This document shows, one piece after another, positions 44,783 to 54,351 of a stretch of 64,000 nucleotides of DNA. Each line of letters begins with the position of its first letter. The stretch's first letter is position 1. The position numbers and the translations under genes are program-made. The notes beneath the pieces were generated by a model that did no database searches, was not told where the DNA came from, and worked only from the letters and a program-made list of their open reading frames with translations. This DNA is from Hyphomicrobiaceae bacterium (lineage in GTDB: Bacteria > Pseudomonadota > Alphaproteobacteria > Rhizobiales > Hyphomicrobiaceae): assembly GCA_020638035.1 (NCBI GenBank), contig JACKJI010000001.1:124001-188000 (forward strand), written 5' to 3'.

Positions 44783-45685
44783 TCATGGTCCATTGTAGTG
44801 GATGGTTCCGAGGCCCGTCACATCGTAGCCGCCGAGCTGTTTCGCTCGTTCCTTGAAGGCATCCGTCCGCGCGAAAGCGAGAAGCTTCTGCACTGGAGGC
44901 TCGAACGCGGAGCGGCGCCAGACGACGAGATCGTAGCGCTCCTGAACCAGCGGAACGAAGCCTAGCCGGTACTGCCGCGCTACCGCCTCGATCGCCAGTC
45001 CCGCATCGGCACGCCCATCCGCCACCGCAGCGGCCACGTCGGCCTCCGTGCGTGCCGGTGCCTCGATCAGCGCAATGTCGGTAAGCTTCATGCCACGATC
45101 CACAAGCAACCGTTCAAGCAGCACAAAGGCTCCTGCTTCTCGTTGCCGACCGATGACCTTGCGCCGTTTCAATCCTTCGATGCCCGACAGTCCCAGCGGA
45201 TTGTCGGCCGGAACGATCAATCCCTGCACGCGCCGCGCCCACTCGATCACCACAACAGGCTGCCCCGCGAGCTGCCGGCGCACGTGTCCGACATTCCAGG
45301 ACTGCCCGACTGCAAGACCCTCGTCGGCAAGATGCGAGCCGGCCATCACCGCTTCGGCCTTGGCCATGCGGCGCAGCCCGTCAAGGCTGCCCCCGAATGT
45401 CACCGCAAGCCCGGTCTCCGCCTCTCGTAGTGACCAGTCGAGCAGCGGATCGTGGCTACCTCCGACGATGGGCGGCCGCTCGGTAAGGCTTTCCGTACCA
45501 CCCTTGAATTCGAGATTGCGAGCAAGCCAAGCCTCGACGAGATCGCGCGGAAAGAGGAGCTTGCCCGTCGCCCGCACGCACGGGATGCCGCCGTCTGCCA
45601 CAAGATCGTAGACCTTGCGCTCCTTGAGGCGCAGAAGGTCTGCGACCTCCTTCGTGGTGAGATAGGGATGCTGGCTGTCTGCCAT
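44783..45685 (-). CDS. Helix-turn-helix / periplasmic-binding-like regulator (molybdate type)
   Basis: The 300-residue protein has an N-terminal excisionase-type helix-turn-helix (LTTKEVADLLRLKERKVYDLV) followed by a PBP-like domain (about 75-290). This pairing occurs in regulators near molybdate/tungstate genes. It has no signal peptide, so it acts in the cytoplasm. The ligand is not certain. It is convergent with gpsA and downstream of the ModE-like gene on the same strand. Confidence 0.75.
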   Translation of the reverse strand: MADSQHPYLTTKEVADLLRLKERKVYDLVADGGIPCVRATGKLLFPRDLVEAWLARNLEFKGGTESLTERPPIVGGSHDPLLDWSLREAETGLAVTFGGSLDGLRRMAKAEAVMAGSHLADEGLAVGQSWNVGHVRRQLAGQPVVVIEWARRVQGLIVPADNPLGLSGIEGLKRRKVIGRQREAGAFVLLERLLVDRGMKLTDIALIEAPARTEADVAAAVADGRADAGLAIEAVARQYRLGFVPLVQERYDLVVWRRSAFEPPVQKLLAFARTDAFKERAKQLGGYDVTGLGTIHYNGP

Positions 45686-45827
45686 GAACTCGAAGGCCGA
45701 TCATACGCACACGACTGCGCGCGCCTGAATATTGATGCTGCCCGGAAGCGATAAACGCTGAGGCCCGATCGGGCAATCGGAAGTTACCGCCGCCAGGGCA
45801 CCGACACAGCGATATATCCGGTCATCC

Positions 45828-46286
45828 TTACTCGTTGCGATGCCTGGAGAGCCACTCAAGCGTCTCGCCGCTATCCGCCACCACCCGCGCTTCCAGTTCG
45901 CGATAACGGCGGATCAGCTCGCGGCCGAAATCGGTGAGCCGAGCAGCCGCACCACCGTGTCCGTGCTCGGGAGTCGCCACCGCCGGTTCGTCGAATGCTT
46001 GGTTGATCTGTTGGACGAACAGCCACGCGCGCCGATAGGACACGTTCATCGCCTCAGCGGCACGCGACAGCGAGCCGGCTTCCTCGATCAGCTCAAGAAT
46101 GCGCACCTTGCCCGGACCGATCCGTGTTCCCCCCGGGAGATCAAGCTGCAGCTTGACCGAGATGCCGGAGCCACCCGACGCGCGCCCTTGGCCAGTCCCT
46201 GCGGCGGCACCCGTCCCCGCCTCGGGCTTCCAGTTCCACGCGCTGCCCGACCATGCAGGACCTGTTTCGATCGGCTGGTTGGACAT
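45828..46286 (-). CDS. ModE N-terminal domain-type winged-helix regulator
   Basis: The 152-residue protein has a Gly/Ala-rich N-terminus (1-40) and a LysR-like winged helix typical of ModE (GPGKVRILELIEEAGSLSRAAEAMNVSYRRAWLFVQQIN). It lacks the molybdate-binding Mop domains, so ligand sensing must be by another protein. ATG 46286 is used; a GTG at 46289 precedes it directly. No molybdate transporter genes are in this window. Confidence 0.78.
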   Translation of the reverse strand: MSNQPIETGPAWSGSAWNWKPEAGTGAAAGTGQGRASGGSGISVKLQLDLPGGTRIGPGKVRILELIEEAGSLSRAAEAMNVSYRRAWLFVQQINQAFDEPAVATPEHGHGGAAARLTDFGRELIRRYRELEARVVADSGETLEWLSRHRNE

Positions 46287-46398
46287 CACATCTCCATATC
46301 ATCCGCCCGACAGTGGTCGGGACAGAGTACCAAGTCGGCATACCCGCCCAAGAACCCGGCAGCAAAGCATGCCACGTACAGCAAACGACCTAATCATC

Positions 46399-46428
46399 AC
46401 ATTAGCACGCGGCACATTAGCACGCGGC
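46399..46428. repeat. Two tandem copies of a 15-bp unit upstream of mbfA
   Basis: The unit ACATTAGCACGCGGC is repeated exactly at 46399-46413 and 46414-46428, followed by two more matching bases. It lies about 190 bases before the mbfA start, between it and the divergent regulator. It could be an operator pair or a slippage product. Confidence 0.7.
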
Positions 46429-46618
46429 ACCCGCACCGAAAACCGAGCCAGAATACCGGTGCAAAGGGAACCCTGCGCCACTTGTCTGCGCGGCAACGTG
46501 CCGGTCGCATCTACGGCCACCTCGTGCATACTTGCACGTTGAGGGATTGATGCGCCCGCTTGCCCTGCGCCAAAGTGCGCCGAGCGCTACCTCTCGCCAC
46601 TTGAAGGAGCGACATTCG

Positions 46619-47611
46619 ATGCCATTTGCACTGTCCTGGACCGGCTTTTCGTCAAAGAAGCAGTTCGACGACCTGACCCTGCAGGAAATTCTCGCCCTCG
46701 CCATCGCATCCGAGGAAGAAGACGGCCAGATCTACGCCGCCTATGCCAACAAGCTCCGCGCCGACTTTCCTTCTTCCGCGGCCGTATTCGACGATATGGC
46801 GGCCGAAGAGAACGAGCATCGCCGCCGCCTCATCGAGGCTTACAAGGCGCGCTTCGGCGACTTCATCATTCCGCTGCGCCGCGAGCACGTCACCGGCTTC
46901 TACGCACGCAAGCCCGTTTGGCTCATCGAAAGCCTGGGGCTCGACCGCATGCGCGAAGAAGTCGAATCGATGGAAGCCCAGGCGCACGATTTCTACGTTG
47001 AAGCCACCCGCCGCGCCACCGACGCCGACATCCGCAAGCTGCTCGGTGATCTCGCCGCCGCCGAAGCCAAGCATCAAGGTGTCGCTGAGCATTCCTTGGA
47101 CAAGCACCTGGCTCCTGGCGAGCGCGAGTCCGAGGATCTGGCATCGCACCGCCAGTTCGTTCTGACCTGGGTGCAGCCGGGCCTTGCCGGACTGATGGAT
47201 GGGTCCGTGTCGACGCTTGCACCGATCTTCGCCACTGCCTTTGCAACACAGAATACCTGGACGACATTTCTCGTCGGCCTTTCGGCATCCGTCGGCGCCG
47301 GCATTTCGATGGGCTTTACGGAAGCTGCCCATGACGATGGCAAGATTTCTGGGCGCGGCTCGCCAGTCAAACGCGGCATCGCGTCTGGCGTAATGACTAC
47401 ACTTGGCGGCCTCGGGCACGCGCTGCCCTATCTCATCCCGTCGTTCTGGACTGCGACCGTCATCGCTCTCGTCATCGTATTCGTTGAGCTATGGGCGATC
47501 GTCTGGATTCAGAATAAGTACATGGAGACGCCGTTCCTCAGGGCAACGTTCCAGGTCGTGCTGGGCGGCGCGCTGGTGCTCGCAGCCGGTATATTGATCG
47601 GCGGCGCGTAG
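46619..47611 (+). CDS. mbfA: Membrane-bound ferritin MbfA (erythrin-VIT1 iron exporter)
   Basis: The 330-residue protein has an N-terminal ferritin-like diiron domain (EEEDGQIYAAYANKL near 30-44, then EENEHRRRL) and a C-terminal VIT1-type membrane domain (about 175-330). MbfA exports iron and protects against iron and peroxide in Bradyrhizobium and Agrobacterium, where Irr represses it. ATG 46619 follows GAAGGAG. No Irr box is obvious by eye. A hairpin follows it. Confidence 0.9.
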   Translation: MPFALSWTGFSSKKQFDDLTLQEILALAIASEEEDGQIYAAYANKLRADFPSSAAVFDDMAAEENEHRRRLIEAYKARFGDFIIPLRREHVTGFYARKPVWLIESLGLDRMREEVESMEAQAHDFYVEATRRATDADIRKLLGDLAAAEAKHQGVAEHSLDKHLAPGERESEDLASHRQFVLTWVQPGLAGLMDGSVSTLAPIFATAFATQNTWTTFLVGLSASVGAGISMGFTEAAHDDGKISGRGSPVKRGIASGVMTTLGGLGHALPYLIPSFWTATVIALVIVFVELWAIVWIQNKYMETPFLRATFQVVLGGALVLAAGILIGGA

Positions 47612-47663
47612 AGCGATTGCCAACAACCCGAACACTTGGTCCAAACGACATACGTGCATCGAT

Positions 47664-47690
47664 AAGGGAGTGCGCGCTGGCGCACTCCTT
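47664..47690. terminator. Hairpin between convergent mbfA and the ABC permease gene
   Basis: AAGG-GAGTGCGC pairs with GCGCACTC-CTT around a GCTG loop. The structure lies between the two convergent stops and can serve both strands. The T-run is short on the plus strand (CTTGTT). Confidence 0.7.
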
Positions 47691-47692
47691 GT

Positions 47693-48925
47693 TCACTCGT
47701 ACCTCAATGCATCGATGGGATTGAGGTGCGCGGCCTTGCGTGCGGGAATGTAGCCAAATGCGATGCCCACCACGGCGGAAGCGCCAATGCCGATCATGAT
47801 GATCATCGAGCTTATCAGTACCGGCCAGCCGGCCAACGCGGATATGACGTAGGTTGCAGCAACTCCGACCAGAAGCCCTATCAGGCCACCGGCAAGGCAG
47901 AGCACGATCGCCTCGGTGAGGAACTGGGCAAGAATATCGCGACGCCGCGCGCCAACCGCCATCCGCAGGCCTATCTCGCGTGTCCGTTCCGTCACCGACA
48001 CCAGCATGATGTTCATGATGCCGATACCGCCGACCACCAACGACACTGCGGCCGTCGCCGCGAGCAGCCACGTCAAGGTGCGCTGAGCCGCGGTCCGGGC
48101 CTGCACGATCTCGGCTACATTGCGAATCCTGAAGTCATCTTGATCGCCGGGGCGGATGCGGCGGCGTTGCTTCAAGAGCGTGGCGATCTCCTCTTGTGCC
48201 TGTGCGAGATCGCCACCATCGGCGATTTTGACCAGAATTGATCCGACCTGATTGGGGGCCGCAATGCTCTGTCCAACGAGGCGAGCTCGCGCCGTCGTTA
48301 CCGGAATAAAAACAATGTCGTCCTGGTCGCGGAAACCGCCCGCCTGACCGCGCGTCTCCATGACTCCGATGACTTCAAAAGGCGCGCCCGCGATACGCAT
48401 GCGCTCGCCCACCGCCGCCCCACTGCCAAACAACTGACGTGCAACCGTCGATCCAACGACCGCGACCTTGGCGCCGCGGCTCACCTCCGCATCATCGAAA
48501 TAGCGCCCTTCGGACGTCTCCCAGTCCCGTACATACGGAAATGACGCGCTCGTTCCGGTGACCGAAGTCGACCAGTTCTGGTTGCCGTAGACGACGGTGG
48601 AGTTGACAGACAGGCTGGCGGTGATGCCTTCCAACTCGACAATTCGCATCACTATGGCCTGTAGATCGTCTTCCGACATCGGAGCCGCCGTTCCCGCCCC
48701 GCCTTGGGACGCCCCCGTGCGAGCCGATCCCGGCGAGATCGTGAGCATGTTGGTTCCTAGCCGGCTGATGCTGCGCTCCACCTCGTCGCGCGCACCACTG
48801 CCGATTGCCGACATGACGATCACGGACGCGACGCCGATGATCACGCCGAGCGCGGTGAGCAGGCTGCGCATGGCATTCAGCCGGATCGCGGTGAGCGCGG
48901 AGCGCAGGTAGATGGCGAGCGTCAT
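47693..48925 (-). CDS. MacB-type ABC transporter permease
   Basis: The 410-residue protein has one N-terminal helix (about 20-45), a large periplasmic MacB_PCD domain (about 50-270) and an FtsX domain of three helices (about 290-395), ending NPIDALRYE. It is the mechanotransmitting permease of an efflux system. Unlike E. coli MacB, the ATPase is a separate gene. It overlaps that gene by four bases. Confidence 0.9.
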   Translation of the reverse strand: MTLAIYLRSALTAIRLNAMRSLLTALGVIIGVASVIVMSAIGSGARDEVERSISRLGTNMLTISPGSARTGASQGGAGTAAPMSEDDLQAIVMRIVELEGITASLSVNSTVVYGNQNWSTSVTGTSASFPYVRDWETSEGRYFDDAEVSRGAKVAVVGSTVARQLFGSGAAVGERMRIAGAPFEVIGVMETRGQAGGFRDQDDIVFIPVTTARARLVGQSIAAPNQVGSILVKIADGGDLAQAQEEIATLLKQRRRIRPGDQDDFRIRNVAEIVQARTAAQRTLTWLLAATAAVSLVVGGIGIMNIMLVSVTERTREIGLRMAVGARRRDILAQFLTEAIVLCLAGGLIGLLVGVAATYVISALAGWPVLISSMIIMIGIGASAVVGIAFGYIPARKAAHLNPIDALRYE

Positions 48926-49665
48926 GGCGTCACCTGCGGTTCCTGCCTGACATCCTCGACGAGCAGTCCATCGCGAAACCGCAACAGGCGCTCGGCATAG
49001 GCAGCAATCTCCGGCTCGTGAGTGACCATGATGATGGTCATGCCTCTGCGATGCAGGTTGGAAAACAGCTCCATGATGTCCTGCGAGGTCTTGGTGTCGA
49101 GGGCTCCAGTCGGCTCATCGGCAAGTATGAGCTTCGGATTCGTGACAAGCGCGCGGGCGATTGCAACGCGCTGCTGTTGGCCGCCGGAAAGCTGGGCGGC
49201 AGTGTGATCGCAACGGTCGGCAAGCCCAACTTCGGTCAGCTTCTCAAGAGCCAGCGCATCGGCATCCGCAACCGACTGAGGCGAATAGAGCAGCGGCAGC
49301 TTGACGTTCTCAAGCGACGACGTTCGGCGCAGCAGGTTGAATTGCTGGAAGACGAATCCGATCAGGCGATTACGTAGTCGGGCGAGAGCATCGCTATCGA
49401 GATCGGCGATGTTCGTACCCGCCAATGACAGTCCGCCGGATGTCGGCGTATCGAGCGCGCCGATAAGGTTGAGCAGTGTCGACTTGCCGGAACCGGACGG
49501 CCCCATGATGGCGACGAACTCCGCCGGCATGATGTCGAAGCTGACACCCTTTAGAACCTCAAGCGGGTTCTCACCGAGCATGTAGGTTTTGCGTAGATCC
49601 CGGCACGAGACCACGGGCGTCTGCGACGCAAGCATGCCCGGCGCGGACTGCATCATTGCGCTCAT
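48922..49665 (-). CDS. MacB-type ABC transporter ATP-binding protein
   Basis: The 247-residue ATPase has Walker A GPSGSGKST, the ABC signature LSGGQQQRVAIARAL, Walker B LILADEPTGALD and the switch His in VTHEPEIA. It powers the adjacent permease. It overlaps both neighbours by four bases. The start codon at 49665 may be extended; ATG 49656 or 49653 is also in frame. Confidence 0.92.
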   Translation of the reverse strand: MSAMMQSAPGMLASQTPVVSCRDLRKTYMLGENPLEVLKGVSFDIMPAEFVAIMGPSGSGKSTLLNLIGALDTPTSGGLSLAGTNIADLDSDALARLRNRLIGFVFQQFNLLRRTSSLENVKLPLLYSPQSVADADALALEKLTEVGLADRCDHTAAQLSGGQQQRVAIARALVTNPKLILADEPTGALDTKTSQDIMELFSNLHRRGMTIIMVTHEPEIAAYAERLLRFRDGLLVEDVRQEPQVTP

Positions 49666-51230
49666 CGCCGTCCGCGTGCCCCGCGGTCTCCCTGGTTGGC
49701 ACCGTTGGACCGGGCGCGAATGACAACCTTGTCAGCCTCATTGAGATTGCCACGCAAGACCTCGCTGAAGCTCTCATCGGTCATGCCGAGGATGACCCGG
49801 TGCGGCTCGATGCCCGTCGGGGTCTGCTGCCAGAGGACCGCCGGCCGCGTCGTATCGCGCCAAGCATCACGGAGTTTCGCAAAGCTCGCCTTCTGTTCCT
49901 CCGTCAGTACGTCCGCCAAGGCTCGCGACACTCGGCCGCGGCGACGCAAACCTTCCTGCGATGCACCCGCGCGCGCATCATCGGCCTGTCGACGGCCTTG
50001 AGGACTTCCCGACGCACCACGACTCGATCGGCCATTGCGTCCCTCGCCCCTGGGCGACTCACCCGATTCACTGGACTCGCCGCGCGCCGCCCGCTCTGCA
50101 GCGAGGTTGTGCCTGAATTTCTCTTTCTGCTCTGCAGTGAGTTTGAGGCGCTCCGCCAAGGAATCGACAATCGCTTCATCGCGATCCGGTCGACGCGCTG
50201 CGGCCGTGGTCGGCAAGCCTTTGGGTGGAACGAAACGCACAGCATCGTTGGGAACGCGCAAGACATCGTGACGCGTCCCGGTGATGATCCTGACTGTGGC
50301 CGTCATGCCCGGCAGAAGCTTCTGCTGCGGATTTTCCGCCCCGACAACGACCGTGTAGGTGACGACATTGCTGGTCGTCTTGCCAGCGATGCGGACCTGG
50401 GCAACCTTCCCTTCGAACGCCCGGTTGGGAAACGCATCGACCGTGAACGTGACACTCTGGCCGGTCTCGATGGCACCGATGTCGGCCTCGTCGACCAGCA
50501 CCAGGATCTCGATCTGCTTCAAGTCCTGCGCAATCTGGAACAGGACCGGCGCCTGCAAACTCGCTGCAACGGTGCTGCCCGGATCGACGTTGCGCGCGAT
50601 GACGACACCATCGATCGGTGTCTTGATCTCGGTTCGGTCGAGATCCAGTCTTGCCTGGGCGAGTTCAGCCTCCTTCTGCGACACTGCGGCGCGCGCATTG
50701 GAAAGCTGAGCCGTCGCGACCTGTACGTCTGATATTGCGGTTTCGAACTGCGTTCGTGCCTGGTCGAGCGTCGCCTCCGATGTCGCTCGGCTTGCGATCA
50801 GAGCCTTCTGGCGTTCAAGCGCCCGCTGCGCCTGATCGCGCAGCGCCTCGGCCTTGGCGACGCTCGCTTCCTGTACCTCAACATTCGCCTTGGCGATGGC
50901 GAGGTTGGCATCGGCGGAGGCGACGCGCGAGGCGAACGTGCGCGGATCGATGATCGCCAGAACGTCGCCTTTCCTGACCTCGGAGTTGAAATCCACACGG
51001 ACTTCGGCAATCTGCCCGGAAAGCTGCGAGCTGACATCAGCCGTCACGAGCGCCTGCACCGAACCGGTCGCCGAGATGCTCCGCTCGATCGCACCACGGC
51101 TGACCTCCGCGGTCTGGATGTCATAGGTGGGGGCCACTTCGCGCCAATACACCTGCCACACGAGCAGTCCGGCGAGAAGAACGGCCGCGAGAAGGATGAG
51201 CTTTCGCAGGTTCGGAATATATCCCTTCAT
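49662..51230 (-). CDS. MacA-like periplasmic adaptor with a low-complexity LTxxQ-containing insert
   Basis: From ATG 51230 the protein has 522 residues. It begins with one membrane helix (about 10-28). The adaptor order follows: barrel-sandwich hybrid, coiled-coil hairpin (about 105-200) and beta-barrel (LVDEADIGAIETGQSVTFTV). Near residue 340 an insertion of about 115 residues interrupts the last domain. It is rich in Ser, Gly and Arg and is bounded by two LTxEQ motifs, LTAEQKEKF and LTEEQKASF, like the repeats in Spy/CpxP. The end returns to adaptor sequence. AAGG precedes the chosen ATG; ATG 51248 is in frame. Confidence 0.88.
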   Translation of the reverse strand: MKGYIPNLRKLILLAAVLLAGLLVWQVYWREVAPTYDIQTAEVSRGAIERSISATGSVQALVTADVSSQLSGQIAEVRVDFNSEVRKGDVLAIIDPRTFASRVASADANLAIAKANVEVQEASVAKAEALRDQAQRALERQKALIASRATSEATLDQARTQFETAISDVQVATAQLSNARAAVSQKEAELAQARLDLDRTEIKTPIDGVVIARNVDPGSTVAASLQAPVLFQIAQDLKQIEILVLVDEADIGAIETGQSVTFTVDAFPNRAFEGKVAQVRIAGKTTSNVVTYTVVVGAENPQQKLLPGMTATVRIITGTRHDVLRVPNDAVRFVPPKGLPTTAAARRPDRDEAIVDSLAERLKLTAEQKEKFRHNLAAERAARGESSESGESPRGEGRNGRSSRGASGSPQGRRQADDARAGASQEGLRRRGRVSRALADVLTEEQKASFAKLRDAWRDTTRPAVLWQQTPTGIEPHRVILGMTDESFSEVLRGNLNEADKVVIRARSNGANQGDRGARGRR

Positions 51231-51446
51231 CTGGACCTTACTTGCCATGTGGACGCGCAACCCGGGGCGCATTTCGATCCGATAACATCGGGCATACGCT
51301 CTGGAGGCTTATGTTGAGACTTTCACTTTTTGGCCAACCGACGGCCGCTCCGGGACGAAACTGTGGCGCCTTTGAACTCGACTTACCCAATCAACGAAGG
51401 CACCGGGAAAACCCGTCGCTCCAGGTGGCCCTCTGGCCCGCGCCCC

Positions 51447-51869
51447 TCAACGGATGCATTCCCACAGGTGCTCCTCCTCCTCGATGCGATCGAGTTCCAT
51501 CCCCGTAAAATCGCCGCGAGAAACAACGCCCCAGATCCTGCCGCTTTCGACCACCGGCACGTGCCGGAATCCGCCGTCACACATGGCCCGCAGCGCATCG
51601 ATAGCACGGTGGTCAGGGCTGATTGTAACCGGATCCGTTGTCATCGCATCGCCGAGTGAGGTGGTGCTCGCAGACTGCGCATTGGACAGAGCACGGACCG
51701 CATCACGACCTGTGAAGATGCCGCACAAATTGCCCTGCGCGTCGACAACCAGCGTCGAGCCGGCCCGCCGCCGCCACATCTCTTCGCACGCTTTCTGTAT
51801 CGTCTGCGTCCTATTGAGGATCAGCGGTCGCTGGTCCTTTATGATCGTCGCTAGCAATCTGTTCGACAT
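51447..51869 (-). CDS. Two-CBS-domain protein
   Basis: This 140-residue protein consists of a tandem CBS pair (about 8-60 and 75-130; for example STLVVDAQGNLCGIFTGRD and GGFRHVPVVESGRIWGVVSR). CBS pairs bind adenine nucleotides. It is a single gene. ATG 51869 is chosen as the family start; 17 further codons upstream are open. Confidence 0.85.
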   Translation of the reverse strand: MSNRLLATIIKDQRPLILNRTQTIQKACEEMWRRRAGSTLVVDAQGNLCGIFTGRDAVRALSNAQSASTTSLGDAMTTDPVTISPDHRAIDALRAMCDGGFRHVPVVESGRIWGVVSRGDFTGMELDRIEEEEHLWECIR

Positions 51870-52226
51870 GCGAGCCTCGCATAAGCGTGTTTTAAGACGC
51901 CGCCAGAGTTTCGGTCTCATGACCAGCTAAAACTGGACATGAGATCATCCGGCTCGCAATGAGCGACCTCAACGTGCAACCGAAAGGCGCAGCCCCTTGT
52001 CCCTCTGCGCCCGGAGCACAATTTGCCCTATGCCAAGTCCGGCGCCCAACCGATAGTTAAAGCTCGGATTGCGACGTGACGTTCCCGGGCGCCGAAACGA
52101 AGCCCCCGGCAATATTGAGCCAAAGGTCCAGATCGACGATTACCTAACAAGCCTTGCTCCACACAGAGCACTCGATCCGGAAAACCAGGATAGAATACCA
52201 CCGTTAGGCAGTTTGTGAGGTTCGCA
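51870..52226. other. Divergent intergenic region between CBS gene and phaC
   Basis: About 350 bases with no supported gene. It should contain both promoters. I see no clear -35/-10 pair or hairpin. Confidence 0.45.
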
Positions 52227-54083
52227 ATGCCGACAGCGCCGCGCCCATTGTTCGTGCCCGACCAGCCTCGATCGGACGAGCAACTTGCTCCATCCCCGAC
52301 CGTGCGGACCGATGCGATCCCCACTCCTATCCTGGAACATCGTCCGGGAGAGGGGTCCGGCAGTAATGGCCTGGATCTTATCATGCATTACATGCAGTCG
52401 CGGTGGACGTTCGGTCTGTCGCCGACATCGCTGATGCTCGCATTCCTGGATTGGAGCCTGCATCTGGCCTCGTCGCCCGGAAAGCAGATGCAGCTCACTG
52501 AAGAGTGGCTCATCGCGTGGCACCTGTTGGCCGAACAGCAGTTGTCCAGCGCACATCGCACTGAAGAGAAACTGCCCCTGGTCGGGCAACGCACCGACGA
52601 CCGCCGCTTTCTTGCACCGCAATGGCAGCAGTGGCCTTTCAACGTTTACCATCGCGCCTTGCTGCTTCAGGAGAGTTGGTGGGAGAACGCCACGACAGGA
52701 GTCCGCGGCGTAACGCTCCAGCATGAACGCCTCGTTTCTTTCATGGCGCGTCAGCTGCTCGATATGCTTTCACCCGCCAACTTCGTTCCGACCAATCCCC
52801 TGGTTCTGCAGCGGACGCTGGAAACCGGCGGCGCAAATCTGGTCGCAGGTGCCGCAAACTTCCTTGAGGACTGGAGCCGCGCTGTCTCTGGAAGACCGCC
52901 CGTCGGCATTGACCAATTTCGGGTCGGCGACAACTTGGCGACGACGCCCGGCCGCGTCGTTTATCGCAACGAGCTGATGGAGCTGCTCCAGTACGAACCG
53001 ACGACTCCAACGGTCAAGCGCGAGCCGATCTTGATCGTTCCTGCCTGGATCATGAAATATTACATTCTCGATCTCTCTCCGGACAACTCACTGGTCAGTT
53101 ACCTGGTTGACCGGGGCTATACCGTATTCATGATCTCGTGGCGCAATCCCACGCAGAAGCACCGCGATTATGGGTTGCACGAATATATGACGTTGGGCGT
53201 TGAAGCCGCGTTGGCCGAGGTCGAGCGTCTTGTGTCGCCACCTCGTGTACATGCCGTCGGCTATTGCCTTGGCGGAACGTTGCTGTCCATGGTTGCCGCG
53301 GCAATGGCTCGCGACCATGATATTCGCAGCAGCCGCCTATCCACACTGACGCTGCTTGCTGCACAAGTCGACTTCACCGATGCAGGCGAACTGACGCTTT
53401 TCACCACCCCCAGTCAGCTTGCCTTCCTCGAAGATGTGATGGAGATCCAGGGCTTCCTCAGCGCTCGCCAGATGGCCGGTGCATTCCAGATGCTGCGGTC
53501 GAACGACCTTGTATGGTCGCGCGTCGTGCACAACTACCTGATGGGCGCGCGCAAGGCACCATTCGATCTCATGGCATGGAACGCGGATGCGACGCGCATG
53601 CCGGCAAAAATGCACGGTGAATACCTGCGCCACATGTTCCTCAACAACGATCTGGCTGAGGGCCGCTACGAGGTCGACGGCGTACCGATTGCAATTACCG
53701 ACATTCGCGCTCCGGTGTTCGCCGTAGCGACGGAAACCGATCACGTCGCGCCATGGCACAGCGTCTACAAGATCCGGCTTCTTTCGGACACTGAGATCAC
53801 TTTCCTGCTCACATCAGGCGGCCATAACGCGGGTATCGTCTCTCCCCCAGGACATGACGGCCGACACTATCGCATCTCGACTGCCGCTGCGGATGCGACC
53901 TACGTCGATCCGGAAAAGTGGAAAAAGGAAACTCCTGCAAGAAGCGGTCTGTGGTGGCCCGAATGGTGCCGATGGCTCGACCTGCACTCAACTGGTGAAA
54001 CCACTCCTCCGAGATTGGGATCGCTCGCCGAACATGGAATGCGAGAAACGGCAGCGCCGGGTCTCTACGTGTTGGAGCGCTGA
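52227..54083 (+). CDS. phaC: Class I poly(3-hydroxyalkanoate) synthase
   Basis: PhaC polymerises hydroxyacyl-CoA into polyester granules. The 618-residue protein has the PhaC N-terminal domain and an alpha/beta hydrolase fold with the nucleophile Cys347 in GYCLGGT, VPAWIMKYYILDLSP, and the catalytic Asp/His region (TETDHVAPWHSVYK and SGGHNAGIVSPPG). ATG 52227 has GTGAGG six bases upstream. No phaA, phaB, phaR or phasin gene is beside it. Confidence 0.93.
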   Translation: MPTAPRPLFVPDQPRSDEQLAPSPTVRTDAIPTPILEHRPGEGSGSNGLDLIMHYMQSRWTFGLSPTSLMLAFLDWSLHLASSPGKQMQLTEEWLIAWHLLAEQQLSSAHRTEEKLPLVGQRTDDRRFLAPQWQQWPFNVYHRALLLQESWWENATTGVRGVTLQHERLVSFMARQLLDMLSPANFVPTNPLVLQRTLETGGANLVAGAANFLEDWSRAVSGRPPVGIDQFRVGDNLATTPGRVVYRNELMELLQYEPTTPTVKREPILIVPAWIMKYYILDLSPDNSLVSYLVDRGYTVFMISWRNPTQKHRDYGLHEYMTLGVEAALAEVERLVSPPRVHAVGYCLGGTLLSMVAAAMARDHDIRSSRLSTLTLLAAQVDFTDAGELTLFTTPSQLAFLEDVMEIQGFLSARQMAGAFQMLRSNDLVWSRVVHNYLMGARKAPFDLMAWNADATRMPAKMHGEYLRHMFLNNDLAEGRYEVDGVPIAITDIRAPVFAVATETDHVAPWHSVYKIRLLSDTEITFLLTSGGHNAGIVSPPGHDGRHYRISTAAADATYVDPEKWKKETPARSGLWWPEWCRWLDLHSTGETTPPRLGSLAEHGMRETAAPGLYVLER

Positions 54084-54351
54084 CAGAACCGGCGGGAGAA
54101 AACTGCATGCCTCCTTGGGTGGAAGCATACGGGGCGAAAACCGCGAAGCCGCTCTTCGAAACCCTTTCGACTTCCCGCGACGGACTGGCTCAACCAGCGC
54201 ATTTGTGCCGTTTCGGCCATTTCTCGCCAAGCAGATCCTGCTCAACAATCTCCTGTCGGATTTTCCTTAGATCGCAATTCCCACCGACACCGCCGACGCG
54301 GAATCAACGAGGCGCCCGCAGAATTAGGATATCGGGCACATCCATCGCTTC
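54084..54351. other. Region downstream of phaC
   Basis: No supported gene. I see no intrinsic terminator directly after phaC. The sequence leads into a possible decayed gene at 54352. Confidence 0.35.
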
